Source: JBHGAV01 sp041946685 (GTDB taxonomy: Bacteria; Acidobacteriota; Terriglobia; Bryobacterales; Bryobacteraceae). Taken from it: 64,000 nucleotides of DNA. The stretch spans positions 24,325 to 88,324 of the forward strand of contig JBHGAV010000009.1 in NCBI GenBank assembly GCA_041946685.1. The letters run 5' to 3'. The translations under genes and the position numbers were made by a program. Shown one piece after another: positions 41,662 through 50,472 of the stretch. Below the pieces are notes generated by a model. The model had not been told where the DNA came from, searched no databases, and saw only the letters and a list, made by a program, of their open reading frames with translations. Each line of letters starts with the position of its first letter. Positions within the stretch are counted from its first letter, which is position 1.

Positions 41662-42342
41662 GTGGGGGAGCTTCTCCAGAAGGATCACCGCGGCGTCCTC
41701 CAGGTTGTTCCCTGGCTCGAAATCCCCTGGTTGGAACATGGTTTCGGCACCCGTCACTCCGAGCAGTGGAATCTCCGGCGTGATGCCGCCAGCCTCAAGC
41801 AGATACATTCCGACATCTGCGTCCGCGTGAGCGGGGGCGAGGGCCGCGTGGCCGAAGGCGATGGCCTCATGTCGGACGTTCCCGGCGTCCGGCTCGCGGT
41901 CCGCACCGCGGACTGCATTCCGCTACTTCTGGCCGACACTCGGTTGTGCGCCGTGGCCGCGGTGCACGCGGGGTGGCGAGGTACGGCCCGAGCGATTTCG
42001 GCGAAGGCGGTCGCCGCCATGGGGGCTCACTTCGGTTCGCGGCCCGAAGACCTGCTGGTCGCGGTTGGACCCGGGATCGGTGGGTGCTGTTACGAAGTCG
42101 GCCCGGAGGTTGCGGTTCAGTTCAAGGACCTCTTCCCGGAGCGGAGCGATCTGGACACGGCTGCCCGCATCGACCTTGCCGAGGCCAACCGCCGCCAACT
42201 GCTGGCAGCAGGTGTCCCGCCCGGCAACATCGCAATGGCCCGGCAATGCACGGGGTGCTGTCCCGGCGAGTTCTTCTCCTGGAGGCGCGAGGGCAAACTC
42301 GCCGGCCGGATGATCGCCCTGATCTCCATCCGAAAAAACTGA
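41662..42342 (+). CDS. pgeF: Polyphenol oxidase/purine nucleoside phosphorylase (YfiH/LACC1)
   Basis: 226 residues from GTG. A DUF152 (laccase-domain, YfiH) protein: LKQIHSD, GDGLMSDVPGVRLAVRTADCIPLLLAD, AVHAGWRGT (zinc-binding His) and AVGPGIGGCCYEVG are all diagnostic. The family is now linked to purine nucleoside phosphorylase and deaminase activity and to peptidoglycan editing (PgeF). A perfect 11-bp hairpin follows the stop codon. Confidence 0.9.
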   Translation: MGELLQKDHRGVLQVVPWLEIPWLEHGFGTRHSEQWNLRRDAASLKQIHSDICVRVSGGEGRVAEGDGLMSDVPGVRLAVRTADCIPLLLADTRLCAVAAVHAGWRGTARAISAKAVAAMGAHFGSRPEDLLVAVGPGIGGCCYEVGPEVAVQFKDLFPERSDLDTAARIDLAEANRRQLLAAGVPPGNIAMARQCTGCCPGEFFSWRREGKLAGRMIALISIRKN

Positions 42343-42370
42343 GAGGGCGCGGGGGTTAGCCCGCGCCCTC
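42343..42370. terminator. Intrinsic terminator-like hairpin
   Basis: Perfect 11-bp stem, GAGGGCGCGGG (42343-42353) and CCCGCGCCCTC (42360-42370), around GGTTAG. It sits one base after the pgeF stop and before the convergent DksA-like gene, so it may serve both strands. On the plus strand TTCT follows, so the T-tract is weak. Confidence 0.7.
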
Positions 42371-42395
42371 TTCTGGCTCAAAACCTATCGGCCGA

Positions 42396-42779
42396 TCAGG
42401 CCGCCGGGACCAACAGGTCGTCGAACATCTCTGCGCCTTCGTCGCGGTGACGGTCTACGATCTCCTGACAGCGGATGCAGTATCCGGCCCAGGGAACCGC
42501 CTCCAGGCGCTTCTGGCTGATATCTTCCTCGCAATGCAGGCAGACGCCGTATGTGCCGTCCTCAATCCTCTGCAGAGCGCTTCTTACGTTGCGGAGGAGG
42601 TGGGACTCGCGATCGAGGTTGCGGATCGCCAGCTCCCGTTCGGCTGCGTGTTGAACTTCGTCAAGCGCGTCCGGGCTCTTCTCTATGGCAATCCCCTCGC
42701 GATTCCGCAGGACCTTGGCGAGCTCGGATTGCCTGGCTTCCAGGACTTTCCGAAACCGACTCATTTCGCTCTTGGTCAT
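42396..42779 (-). CDS. DksA/TraR-family zinc-finger protein
   Basis: 127 residues. A helical N-terminus with two coiled-coil segments, then a zinc finger CLHCEEDISQKRL with CIRCQEIVD (C-x2-C-x17-C-x2-C), as in DksA. DksA binds RNA polymerase with ppGpp; the short form here may be DksA2 or TraR-like. The Asp residues at the coiled-coil tip are not clear by eye. GGAGGAAC precedes the ATG. Confidence 0.88.
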   Translation of the reverse strand: MTKSEMSRFRKVLEARQSELAKVLRNREGIAIEKSPDALDEVQHAAERELAIRNLDRESHLLRNVRSALQRIEDGTYGVCLHCEEDISQKRLEAVPWAGYCIRCQEIVDRHRDEGAEMFDDLLVPAA

Positions 42780-43220
42780 GGCCTTGTTCCTCCTCTATTC
42801 ATCGGCTGCCTGGCCGGGTTCCCCAGGACATTTCTTCAGCCTACGCAACGGGTAGCCTGAAGTTCCTCAAGATTCAGCTCTGCAACTGAAACCCCGTATG
42901 GCTTCCTCCTGTCTGGGCGTTCAAACGTCTCGCGCCTTAGCCAAAATGCCATGTAAGGCGCAAAGGGCACTATTCTACGGCAATTTTGCTTCCAAGTCCA
43001 CTGCCCCTCGGGACCAGTTTCCCAGGCACCTAATCCCAGCCAGTGCACATGATAAGACGCTTCGACGACAGGAAAGTTTCAAGAAACCATCTGTGCAGAT
43101 CCGTTTCACAGTCAATCGTTTACCGACGCATGGCAATCCCGGCCGACGCGCCCGAGGTGACACCCCTCTTCCCAGAGGTAGAATAATCCCTGGCCTGAGG
43201 CCGCGAACGAGAGGTTCCGG
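42780..43220. other. 441-bp non-coding interval
   Basis: No gene is supported here. The left end holds the ribosome binding site of the DksA-like gene, and the right end a promoter-like sequence for the next membrane protein. Short reading frames exist on both strands but none has a ribosome binding site with protein-like content. Confidence 0.6.
43157..43184 (+). promoter_or_regulatory. Promoter of the GT39-like membrane protein gene
   Basis: GTGACA (43157-43162) and TAGAAT (43179-43184) with a 16-bp spacer, 36 bases before the GTG start. It resembles a sigma-70 promoter. Confidence 0.5.
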
Positions 43221-44831
43221 GTGCGAAGTCTTTACACTGGTGCTGTCCTGGTTCTGTCACTTGCCATGTTCGTAGCGGCGGGGATGTGTCTGATACCCTT
43301 GCCGGGGCTCCAGAGCGATGAGGTGCTGTTCGGATCGGCGGTCTATGCCCCACAGACAACGAGGGCCTGGGTCACGGTTTTCGGTAAGACCTTGCCAATC
43401 ATGTTGTTAAGCTACCTTGGGGCGCTCAAGACCTGGCTCTATGCGCCGATCCTGGCTGAGTGGCCTCCGTCGGCGTGGTCCATCCGTGTGCCGGTGCTGT
43501 TGCTGGGCGCCATAACGATCTGGCTCTTCTACCGGCTGCTTGACCGGGTCTGCGGTAGACGTGCTGCCTTGCTGGGGTGCGCGCTGCTGGCCACGGACAC
43601 CACTTTCTTGTTGACGACTTGCTTCGATTGGGGACCGGTCGTCCTCCAGAGGCTCCTGGCCGTCGCCGGGGTCCTGCTTCTGGTCCGGTACCACCAGGAC
43701 GGATCGAGGCTGAGCCTGGCTTCCGCCTTCTTTCTGTTCGGTTTGGCCTTGTGGGACAAAGCGCTTTTCGGCTGGAGTCTGGCTGGGTTCCTGGCTGGCG
43801 CTGTTCTGGTGTTTCCGGGGGCAATCGGAAAGGCCGTCCGTCCATGGCCCCTCCTACTGGCGCTGGCCTGTTTCTGTGCCGGAGTGTTTCCCCTTGCCTG
43901 GTACAACCATCGCTACCCCATGGAGACGGTTCGTGAAAACGTGGGATGGTCCACCGAGATCATCGGGCACAAATTCACGATCCTGGGGAGGACCCTGGCC
44001 GGCTCCGGCCTCATGGGGTATCTGACCTACGACGATCCGGCCGACAGCCCGCGCAGGCCTCGCACCGGGTTGGAGCGCGCCCTGGTGGCGCTCGACGAGC
44101 TGGCCGGCCGGCCCCATCAGGGCTTCCTTCCGTACGCCATGCTCGGGGCAGTGGTGGCGATCCCGTTCTGCTGGCGGACACGGGCGCGCGCTCCTGTGCT
44201 GTTCGCCTTGGTCTTCCTGACGGTGACGTGGGGGCTGATGTTGTTCACGCGCGGGGGCGGAGCCTCCGTTCACCATGTGTCACTGGTTTGGCCTTGGCCG
44301 CACTTCCTGGTGGCTGTGGCCGCCGCTGAGCTTTCCACCCGCTTCCGGCGCGCCGGGTTGGCGGCGGTTGTGCTGTCCGGAGCCCTGTTCTGCGGCCGTG
44401 CATTGCTCGTATCCAATGCGAACCTGTCGCAACTGGTGAGGAATGGAGCCAGGGGCTCTTGGAGTAACGCCATCTACACCACGGCCGACTACATTGAGAG
44501 CGCTTCGCCCGGGGAAGTGGTGGTCCTGGACTGGGGGCTGCTGGAGTCGCTCCAAACCTTGCTGCGGGGGCGCACCAAGCTGGTCTGGGGCGGGGAGCGA
44601 CTCCGCAAGAGCCCTTCGGGTTCTGAGGATGAGGAGGAGATCCGGACGATGGTAGAGCCTCCGCACCGGATCTTCCTGTCTTTTGTCGATTCCCAGGAGC
44701 AGTACCCCGGGGTGAACGAGCGGTTCCGCTCGATCCTGGCAAGGATTGGAGCGACCCGCGAGATCCTGTTGGTGATTCGCGACTCTAACGGGCGGCCGGT
44801 GCATGAACTGAGCCGGATCCGCCTGCCCTAG
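43221..44831 (+). CDS. Membrane glycosyltransferase, GT39/GT-C-like
   Basis: 536 residues with about 10 hydrophobic helices. The first periplasmic loop is PLPGLQSDEVLFGSAV, containing the acidic DE motif of GT-C enzymes such as ArnT/PMT; loop motifs WSIRVPVLLLGAITIWLFYRLLDRVCGRRAALLGCALLATD fit the GT39 family. A soluble C-terminal tail of about 130 residues follows. It probably moves a sugar from a polyprenyl phosphate to lipid or protein; the acceptor is unknown. The 3' end overlaps the convergent gene by 4 bp. Confidence 0.8.
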   Translation: MRSLYTGAVLVLSLAMFVAAGMCLIPLPGLQSDEVLFGSAVYAPQTTRAWVTVFGKTLPIMLLSYLGALKTWLYAPILAEWPPSAWSIRVPVLLLGAITIWLFYRLLDRVCGRRAALLGCALLATDTTFLLTTCFDWGPVVLQRLLAVAGVLLLVRYHQDGSRLSLASAFFLFGLALWDKALFGWSLAGFLAGAVLVFPGAIGKAVRPWPLLLALACFCAGVFPLAWYNHRYPMETVRENVGWSTEIIGHKFTILGRTLAGSGLMGYLTYDDPADSPRRPRTGLERALVALDELAGRPHQGFLPYAMLGAVVAIPFCWRTRARAPVLFALVFLTVTWGLMLFTRGGGASVHHVSLVWPWPHFLVAVAAAELSTRFRRAGLAAVVLSGALFCGRALLVSNANLSQLVRNGARGSWSNAIYTTADYIESASPGEVVVLDWGLLESLQTLLRGRTKLVWGGERLRKSPSGSEDEEEIRTMVEPPHRIFLSFVDSQEQYPGVNERFRSILARIGATREILLVIRDSNGRPVHELSRIRLP

Positions 44832-46696
44832 CGGACGGCGATTGTCCCGAAGGCCAGTCCCAGAGATCGGGCGTCGACGCCAACCGCGAAGGTGCGTTCC
44901 ACCTCAATTGCGACCTCGATCCTGGCCTTGCCCACAACGCTCCCAGGCATGGGGAAGGTGAGGTCGAAGACGCCGTCCGGCTTGGACAAGCGCGCTCGCC
45001 CAACCACGATGCCGTCCACGCTTACCGCGATTCCCAGCGGCTTCGTAACGACCTGTTGGGCGGGGCACCAACCTCTCAAGTGAATCTGGGAGCCCGGCGC
45101 ATCCGGGCCGCGAAGGGCGACGGTGGCGTGCTTGGGCATCCACCGGAACGCTCCTTCGATGGGGTACCAGGTTGGGCCGAGCTGATCAGCAAACAAAGGG
45201 CTGCCAACATCAACGCGGAGCGGCTGCTGGGATTCGGAGAAGCGAACTCGCGCTTCGGCATGGTAGGCCGATGTCACATTTCGCAGCCGGCCCTCCTCCA
45301 CTGCGTAGACCACCGCCCAGCCGTTCCTCAGTGCGCTCAGGGTCACCGCCGGAGGCAGGACGAAATCCGAGACCCGGGCGACGTCGTCGTGCCTCTCAAT
45401 CACGTCCTCAGCGCCTGGTGCGAGATACACCTCCCTGATCCCCACGAGAAGGTAGGCCTTGTCGACAACCGCGGACCAGAACGACTCGGAACTGAGCCCG
45501 GTCAGCAGAATCCTCTGGCCCGGGTGAAGCTCAGCGGCGCGGGCCAGGCCCTCCATCAGGGCTCTGGCGGCCTTGCTGCGGTTGTAGTGCCAGCGACTGG
45601 CTGCCCTGGCGACCGGCACGGAGCAGCCCAAGTAGATTGCGGCCAGGACCACCGCCGCTACCTTCCACTGCCACCGGCTTTTCCACGAATCGGCCAGCGC
45701 CCAGCCGCCGAGCAGGGCCAGACCGATCACCGGCATCGTGAGATAGTAGTCCGACAAGTGATCCCGCAACGGCAGGACCGGGGCAATCAGGATCACAAAC
45801 CAGAGCAGACAGAACAGGTAAACCCGCCGTCCCCTCAGGAACTGCACAACCGGGTACCCGATCAAGGCGACCGTCAGCAGGATCGTGGCCGATAGCAGAA
45901 GCCAGGATGGAAGCAGGATCCCCGCCTTCTCGAGGCGCACGGGGGAGAGGGCCCATTGCCAGTACTGCCACAGTGTTGTGACCACGCTGAGATCCGGGTG
46001 CATGCGATAGGGGCCGGAGGTAGGACTGGGCGCAAAGTGCCAGTGGACGGCCGTGTACGCGGCGGACGGCACAAACAGCCAGAGAGTCCTTCGGAAGTGT
46101 TTCCTCGCGCCCAGTAAGGTATAACCGGCGGCGATCGCCGGGTACACGACGTTCATCTCCAGCGCGCCGAATCCTACAAGGAACGAGGTCCATTGGAGAA
46201 GGTTGTAGATCCTCTTTTCCGTTTCGATGTACCGCAGCAGGCACCAGAAGCTGAGGAGAATGAAGAAGGCGCAGAGGACCTGGTTGTAGGCGGATGTCCA
46301 TGACATCACCGTGGCCAGCGCACTGTTAACCGTCCACAGCACTGCGGCGAGCAGACCGGCGGCGCGTGACCGGCAGAGATGCCTGCCGATGGCGCACACC
46401 AGCACCAGGTTGGCGAACTGCGTGAGGAACACCGCAACGCGGAAAGGCAGCGCATTCAGGCCGAAGATGCCCTCGAAGAGCATGAAGAACGCTCTTTCAC
46501 TCAGTGGCCGTATGGTCCCCTGCGCTTGCGGCCCGAACAGGAGGGTCCAGACCCTCGCGCCCTCCTGGAGGCTCCGGTTCAGACTGAGCCAGGCGAAATC
46601 GTCCTGGTAGAACCAGCTCTTCAGGCCGAGCCAGTAGATCGCCAGGCAGACGAGGCTGGGAACGGTCCAATAGACCGCGTTCCACGCACGCTTCAT
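44828..46696 (-). CDS. Polytopic membrane protein, GT-C-like
   Basis: 622 residues with about 11 helices. The first loop reads FYQDDFAWLSLNRSL, with a DD motif after helix 1 as in GT-C glycosyltransferases. PLSERAFFMLFEGIFGLNALPFRVAVFLTQFANLVL is the region often seen in uncharacterised membrane GT-C proteins. The last about 200 residues form a soluble beta-rich domain. The function in detail is unknown. The start overlaps the lipoprotein stop by 4 bp, so the pair is coupled. Confidence 0.78.
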   Translation of the reverse strand: MKRAWNAVYWTVPSLVCLAIYWLGLKSWFYQDDFAWLSLNRSLQEGARVWTLLFGPQAQGTIRPLSERAFFMLFEGIFGLNALPFRVAVFLTQFANLVLVCAIGRHLCRSRAAGLLAAVLWTVNSALATVMSWTSAYNQVLCAFFILLSFWCLLRYIETEKRIYNLLQWTSFLVGFGALEMNVVYPAIAAGYTLLGARKHFRRTLWLFVPSAAYTAVHWHFAPSPTSGPYRMHPDLSVVTTLWQYWQWALSPVRLEKAGILLPSWLLLSATILLTVALIGYPVVQFLRGRRVYLFCLLWFVILIAPVLPLRDHLSDYYLTMPVIGLALLGGWALADSWKSRWQWKVAAVVLAAIYLGCSVPVARAASRWHYNRSKAARALMEGLARAAELHPGQRILLTGLSSESFWSAVVDKAYLLVGIREVYLAPGAEDVIERHDDVARVSDFVLPPAVTLSALRNGWAVVYAVEEGRLRNVTSAYHAEARVRFSESQQPLRVDVGSPLFADQLGPTWYPIEGAFRWMPKHATVALRGPDAPGSQIHLRGWCPAQQVVTKPLGIAVSVDGIVVGRARLSKPDGVFDLTFPMPGSVVGKARIEVAIEVERTFAVGVDARSLGLAFGTIAVR

Positions 46697-47235
46697 CTAG
46701 GTTCAAGGCCGACCACGGTGACGACGACGCCCAGTTCCCTCTGGTCCACCTTCCCGGGGGGCATGAACTTGTCCAGCACGAAATCCACCGGCACGATGGA
46801 CTTGGCAAGAGCCTGTGGAGGGACGTCGCGGGTGTACACCTGCTCGCCCGCCGTGCGATATTCCTGCGCCGGAAGCGGCACGTCGCCCACCTTGGCAGAC
46901 AACCTGACGGTGGTGAGCGCCTTGAGGACCGGCTCAGGGATGGAGAACCGCAGAACCAGTCTCGCGCCGCTATCGCCGGAACCGGGCGGCGGGCTCAGCA
47001 GGACCGAGAACCTCCCCATCGTCCATCGCCAGTTGTTCCCCTCGACGGCGTGGAAACCTTTGACGAGTTGAGCGGAAGCCTTCGGATCCGCCACCCGAAC
47101 CATGGTCAGCAGAGGGGGCTTCTCCTCGATGGTGGCATCCGCCTGTCCTGTGATCTGGCTTTTCCGGCAACTGGCGGCTGACACAAGCACGACCAGTATC
47201 AGCGCACAATAAACGAACTGTTTGAGTCTCGGCAT
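46693..47235 (-). CDS. Probable lipoprotein, unknown function
   Basis: 180 residues. The signal peptide FVYCALILVVLVSAASC ends in a weak lipobox (A-A-S-C). The mature domain is beta-rich (RLVLRFSIPEPVLKALTTVRLSAKVGDVPLPAQEY...), with no family I recognise. It precedes the GT-C-like membrane gene, whose own soluble C-terminal domain also has beta-rich segments. TATACT sits 9-14 bases upstream, so the leader is short. Confidence 0.7.
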   Translation of the reverse strand: MPRLKQFVYCALILVVLVSAASCRKSQITGQADATIEEKPPLLTMVRVADPKASAQLVKGFHAVEGNNWRWTMGRFSVLLSPPPGSGDSGARLVLRFSIPEPVLKALTTVRLSAKVGDVPLPAQEYRTAGEQVYTRDVPPQALAKSIVPVDFVLDKFMPPGKVDQRELGVVVTVVGLEPR

Positions 47236-47243
47236 CGTCTCAG

Positions 47244-47249
47244 AGTATA
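47244..47249 (-). promoter_or_regulatory. Possible -10 of the lipoprotein gene
   Basis: TATACT on the minus strand with the ATG 9 bases downstream of its last base. A -35 is not clear. Confidence 0.4.
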
Positions 47250-47264
47250 ACTTTCGGGGGAATC

Positions 47265-48656
47265 CTAGCGCTCTTGCTTCTCCCGTCGCCTCTTCGCCCA
47301 CCCGAGCTTGTTGACTTGCTGCCCTCTGCCGAGAGCCAGCGCATCCTCGGGGACATTCTCTGTCACCACCGAGCCGGCCCCAACGTAGCTGCCGTCGCCG
47401 ATCTCGACCGGAGCAACCAGCGTGGAATTGCTTCCGATGAAAGCGCCGTCGCCAATCCGGGTCGGATGCTTCTTAACACCGTCGTAGTTACAGGTAATCG
47501 TCCCGGCGCCTATGTTCGTTCCTGCCCCGATGACCGAGTCGCCCAGGTAAGCCAGATGCTGCGCCTTGGAGCCGGCTCCGAGGCTCGCTTTCTTCATCTC
47601 GACGAAGTTCCCGACCCGCGACCCCTTCGCCATGTGGTTCCCCGGACGGAGCCGCGCGAAGGGGCCGGCCTGAACCTCGTCTTCGAGCCGCGAATCCGCG
47701 ACGATTGTGAGCGGCCCCACCACCACCCGGTTCCCAAGCTCCGAGTCCTGGATGATCGAACAGGCGCCGATGCGGCAGTCCTCCCCTATCGAGGTCCGTC
47801 CCAGAATCTGGGCGAACGGCTCGATTACGGTGTCAACACCCACCTTGACCCGGGGGTCGATCGTGACGGTTTCTGGTTTCAGGATGGTCACTCCGGCGAG
47901 CATCAGGCGCCGGGCGGTCCGCTCCCGTAACACGCGGTCGGCCGCCGCCAGCTCGACCCGTGTGTTGATGCCGCCAAGCTCCTGAGGGTCGGTGTGGCAG
48001 ATCGTATCCACCCTGTGACCGGCCCGGCGGAATAGTGCGACGATGTCAGTCAGGTAGTATTCCCGCGCGGGATTGTCGGGCCGGATGTTGCCGATGTGCT
48101 CCCAGAGAAGGTCGGCGCGGAAGCAGTAGATGGCGCTGTTCACCTCGCGTATGGCGAGTTGTTCGGGCGTGGCTGCTTTCTGCTCCACGATCGCTTCCAC
48201 GCCCCCGTCCGAGCCGCGGACGATGCGGCCGTAGCCTGTAGGGTCTTCCAGCATGACGGTGAGCATCGTGGCGGCGGCGGAGGATCCGCGTTGGCGTTCG
48301 ACCAGGGCGTTCAGCGTCCCCGCAGTGAGCAGCGGACAGTCCCCGCACAGCACCACGATCAAACCTTCAGGCGGACCGACTGCCTCGCGGCACGCCAGGA
48401 CAGCGTCTCCGGTCCCTCTCTGCTCGCGCTGCTCGACGAAGCGCACGGGAAGCCCTTCAAGCGCCCCCTTCACCTGCTCGGCTTGATGCCCGACAACCAC
48501 GATGATTCGTTCCGGGGGAGCCACGCTTGCGGCGGTGTCCACCACGTGCTCCACCAGGGTCAACCCTCCCGCCCGGTGCAGGACCTTCGCCCTTCTGGAC
48601 TTCATGCGCGTGCCCAGACCTGCGGCGAGGACCAATACGGTTACGGGAGTGCTCAT
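47265..48656 (-). CDS. glmU: Bifunctional GlmU
   Basis: 463 residues. The N-terminal uridyltransferase domain starts VLVLAAGLGTRMKS, with VVLCGDCPLL and a GYGRIVR motif. The C-terminal left-handed beta-helix acetyltransferase (from about residue 250) has hexapeptide repeats and GAGTITCNYDGVKKHPTRIGDGAFIGSNS. It makes UDP-GlcNAc for peptidoglycan and glycans. It overlaps the yvcK-like gene's neighbourhood with a 14-bp gap. Confidence 0.97.
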   Translation of the reverse strand: MSTPVTVLVLAAGLGTRMKSRRAKVLHRAGGLTLVEHVVDTAASVAPPERIIVVVGHQAEQVKGALEGLPVRFVEQREQRGTGDAVLACREAVGPPEGLIVVLCGDCPLLTAGTLNALVERQRGSSAAATMLTVMLEDPTGYGRIVRGSDGGVEAIVEQKAATPEQLAIREVNSAIYCFRADLLWEHIGNIRPDNPAREYYLTDIVALFRRAGHRVDTICHTDPQELGGINTRVELAAADRVLRERTARRLMLAGVTILKPETVTIDPRVKVGVDTVIEPFAQILGRTSIGEDCRIGACSIIQDSELGNRVVVGPLTIVADSRLEDEVQAGPFARLRPGNHMAKGSRVGNFVEMKKASLGAGSKAQHLAYLGDSVIGAGTNIGAGTITCNYDGVKKHPTRIGDGAFIGSNSTLVAPVEIGDGSYVGAGSVVTENVPEDALALGRGQQVNKLGWAKRRREKQER

Positions 48657-48670
48657 GTAGCCATTCTGAC

Positions 48671-49723
48671 TCACTTTGCCAGGCTGGCGCGCCTCCGGCG
48701 GCCTTCGGCGGCAAGGTCGAGAACCACGCCCGCCAGCGCCGCCGGGTCATGCCTTACCTTGTCGGTCTGTTCGGTGAGATCCCTGCCGATCACGGACAGA
48801 CCCAGGTCCCGGAGGCGGTCCACGTCGTTCTCCACTGGCCAAGCGCCCTGGCGGGCGTACTTTCGCAGGAGGGCGGGAGCGATGGGACGCGTGCTCACGA
48901 TGACGCAGTCCAGCAGTCCAGGGCAGGAATGCCTCAGGATCGCCTGGACGTGATCGGACGCAGAGAATCCCGACGTCTCTCCTGGCTGCCACATGAGGTT
49001 CACGATATAGGCTTTTATGGCTCTTGACTGCCGGATCGCTTTCGGGATTCCTTCCACGAGCAGATTGGGAATGACGCTGGTGAACAAAGAACCGGGTCCC
49101 AGCGTGATCAGATCCGCTTGCGCGATGGCCTCGAGAGTCTCCCGCAGGGGCCGGCACCTTCGCGGGCGCAACGCGATCCTCTCGATTCGAGCCCGGCTCC
49201 TGCTGATCCTGCTCTCGCCGAGCACGACGGCTCCATCCGCCAGCGTGGCCTCCAGAGCCACGTTGGAGGCGGTCGAGGGGTGAATGCGGCCCGCGATCGC
49301 CAGGACCTCCGAGGACACCTTGACGGCGCGGGCGAAGTCTCCCGTGACGTTGCTCAGTGCCGTGAGAAAGAGATTGCCGAAGCTGTGGCCCTTGAGCCCG
49401 CGGCCGGTCGGGAAGCGATACTGAAAGAGACGCGAGAGTAGGGCTTCGTCTCCCGACAACGCCACCATGCAGTTCCGTATGTCGCCGGGCGGCAATACCG
49501 CGAATTCACGGCGCAGGCGCCCGGAACTGCCCCCGTCATCAGTGACGGTAACCACCGCAGTGATATCCACCGCGGGAGGTGCCCAGAGCCCGGAGGCCGT
49601 GGCGTAGGAGCGGAGCCCCCGGAGCAGCGTGGACAGTCCGTTTCCGCCGCCCACGGTGACCACGCGCAAGGGCGGCTCATCCGTGGCAGAGGTCCGGCTC
49701 TTGGAGGGTCCTCTTGCTCTCAT
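48671..49723 (-). CDS. yvcK: YvcK/CofD-like UDP-GlcNAc-binding protein
   Basis: 350 residues. VVTVGGGNGLSTLLRGLR at the start, TVTDDGGSSGRLRREFAVLPPGDIRNC, GHSFGNLFLTALS and LITLGPGSLFTSVIPNLL are diagnostic of YvcK/GlmR. In Bacillus it links UDP-GlcNAc status to peptidoglycan precursor supply. Being just upstream of glmU, on the same strand with a 14-bp gap, fits that role. Confidence 0.92.
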   Translation of the reverse strand: MRARGPSKSRTSATDEPPLRVVTVGGGNGLSTLLRGLRSYATASGLWAPPAVDITAVVTVTDDGGSSGRLRREFAVLPPGDIRNCMVALSGDEALLSRLFQYRFPTGRGLKGHSFGNLFLTALSNVTGDFARAVKVSSEVLAIAGRIHPSTASNVALEATLADGAVVLGESRISRSRARIERIALRPRRCRPLRETLEAIAQADLITLGPGSLFTSVIPNLLVEGIPKAIRQSRAIKAYIVNLMWQPGETSGFSASDHVQAILRHSCPGLLDCVIVSTRPIAPALLRKYARQGAWPVENDVDRLRDLGLSVIGRDLTEQTDKVRHDPAALAGVVLDLAAEGRRRRASLAK

Positions 49724-49758
49724 GGGCGCGACGGCATCACGATTCCGGCGGATGCGTT

Positions 49759-50346
49759 TCAGAAGCGGTACTCCCGATCTGGAAACAGCAGGGCAGACAG
49801 AGGCTGCTGTTGAGAGAGCCCAGCGAAGTCAGGGTCGTTGCGCGCCTGAGCGCGGTTGCGCGGCTCAATCTCGATCGCCCGCTTCAAGCTATCGAAGGCC
49901 AGTTGGACGTGCCCCTGGAGGCCTCGCGCCAGGGCCAACGCATAGTGGATGTGGTCGGCGTTGGGCGCCAGCTTGACTGCTTCCTGCAAGTGCGCTTCGG
50001 CTGCCTCCAGCTCCCGCCGGTTGATCAAGGCGACAGCGAGGTTGTAGTGGTCTTCCGCGCTGGAGGGCGCGGGAGCCACACGGTTCAAACGCCGGTCGCA
50101 GACTTGGACGTGCGTTCTCGCCGCGTGCGCGATTTCGCGAGACGGTCCGGCAGCCGCCCTCTCAAACAACCGCTTCGCCTGCGCGAAGCTCCCCGAGTGG
50201 AACTGAGCGATTGCCTTGTCGAATAGCTCGTACTGCTCCTGGGGTCCCACCGCGGCGGCTGCCGCGGCTGCGGCTTCGGCCTGCGGGGCGGTGTCCGTCT
50301 TGCCCCCGCGCACAGATCTCTGCGATGCAGATGCTGCTTTCTTCAT
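49759..50346 (-). CDS. Tetratricopeptide-repeat protein
   Basis: 195 residues. An Ala/Gln-rich N-terminus is followed by TPR-like helices: YELFDKAIAQFHSGSFAQAKRLFERAA and AEDHYNLAVALINRRELEAAEAHLQEAVKLAPNADHIHYALALARGLQGHVQLAFDSLKRAIEIEPRNRAQARNDPDFAGL. At least three repeats. It probably mediates protein contacts; the target is unknown. No signal peptide is evident, so it is likely cytoplasmic. It is divergent from the UvrC-like gene, with 126 bp between. Confidence 0.85.
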   Translation of the reverse strand: MKKAASASQRSVRGGKTDTAPQAEAAAAAAAAVGPQEQYELFDKAIAQFHSGSFAQAKRLFERAAAGPSREIAHAARTHVQVCDRRLNRVAPAPSSAEDHYNLAVALINRRELEAAEAHLQEAVKLAPNADHIHYALALARGLQGHVQLAFDSLKRAIEIEPRNRAQARNDPDFAGLSQQQPLSALLFPDREYRF

Positions 50347-50458
50347 TTGACTCAGCAGGGCCCAAATCCTCGCTCGCGGCCCAACTCCGACACGTAGATT
50401 TTCTAACAGATAGCACTGTCTTTTGCAAGCGGCATCCTTCGAACGGGGTGGGCATCGG

Positions 50459-50464
50459 TACAAT
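50459..50464 (+). promoter_or_regulatory. Possible -10 of the UvrC-like gene
   Basis: TACAAT, with the ATG 9 bases downstream. No -35 is clear. Confidence 0.4.
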
Positions 50465-50472
50465 CGGTTCAA

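Noticed and set aside
42898..43275. Plus-strand frame of 125 residues in the gap after the DksA-like gene
   Set aside because: No ribosome binding site, protein-like composition absent, and it runs into the next gene in another frame.
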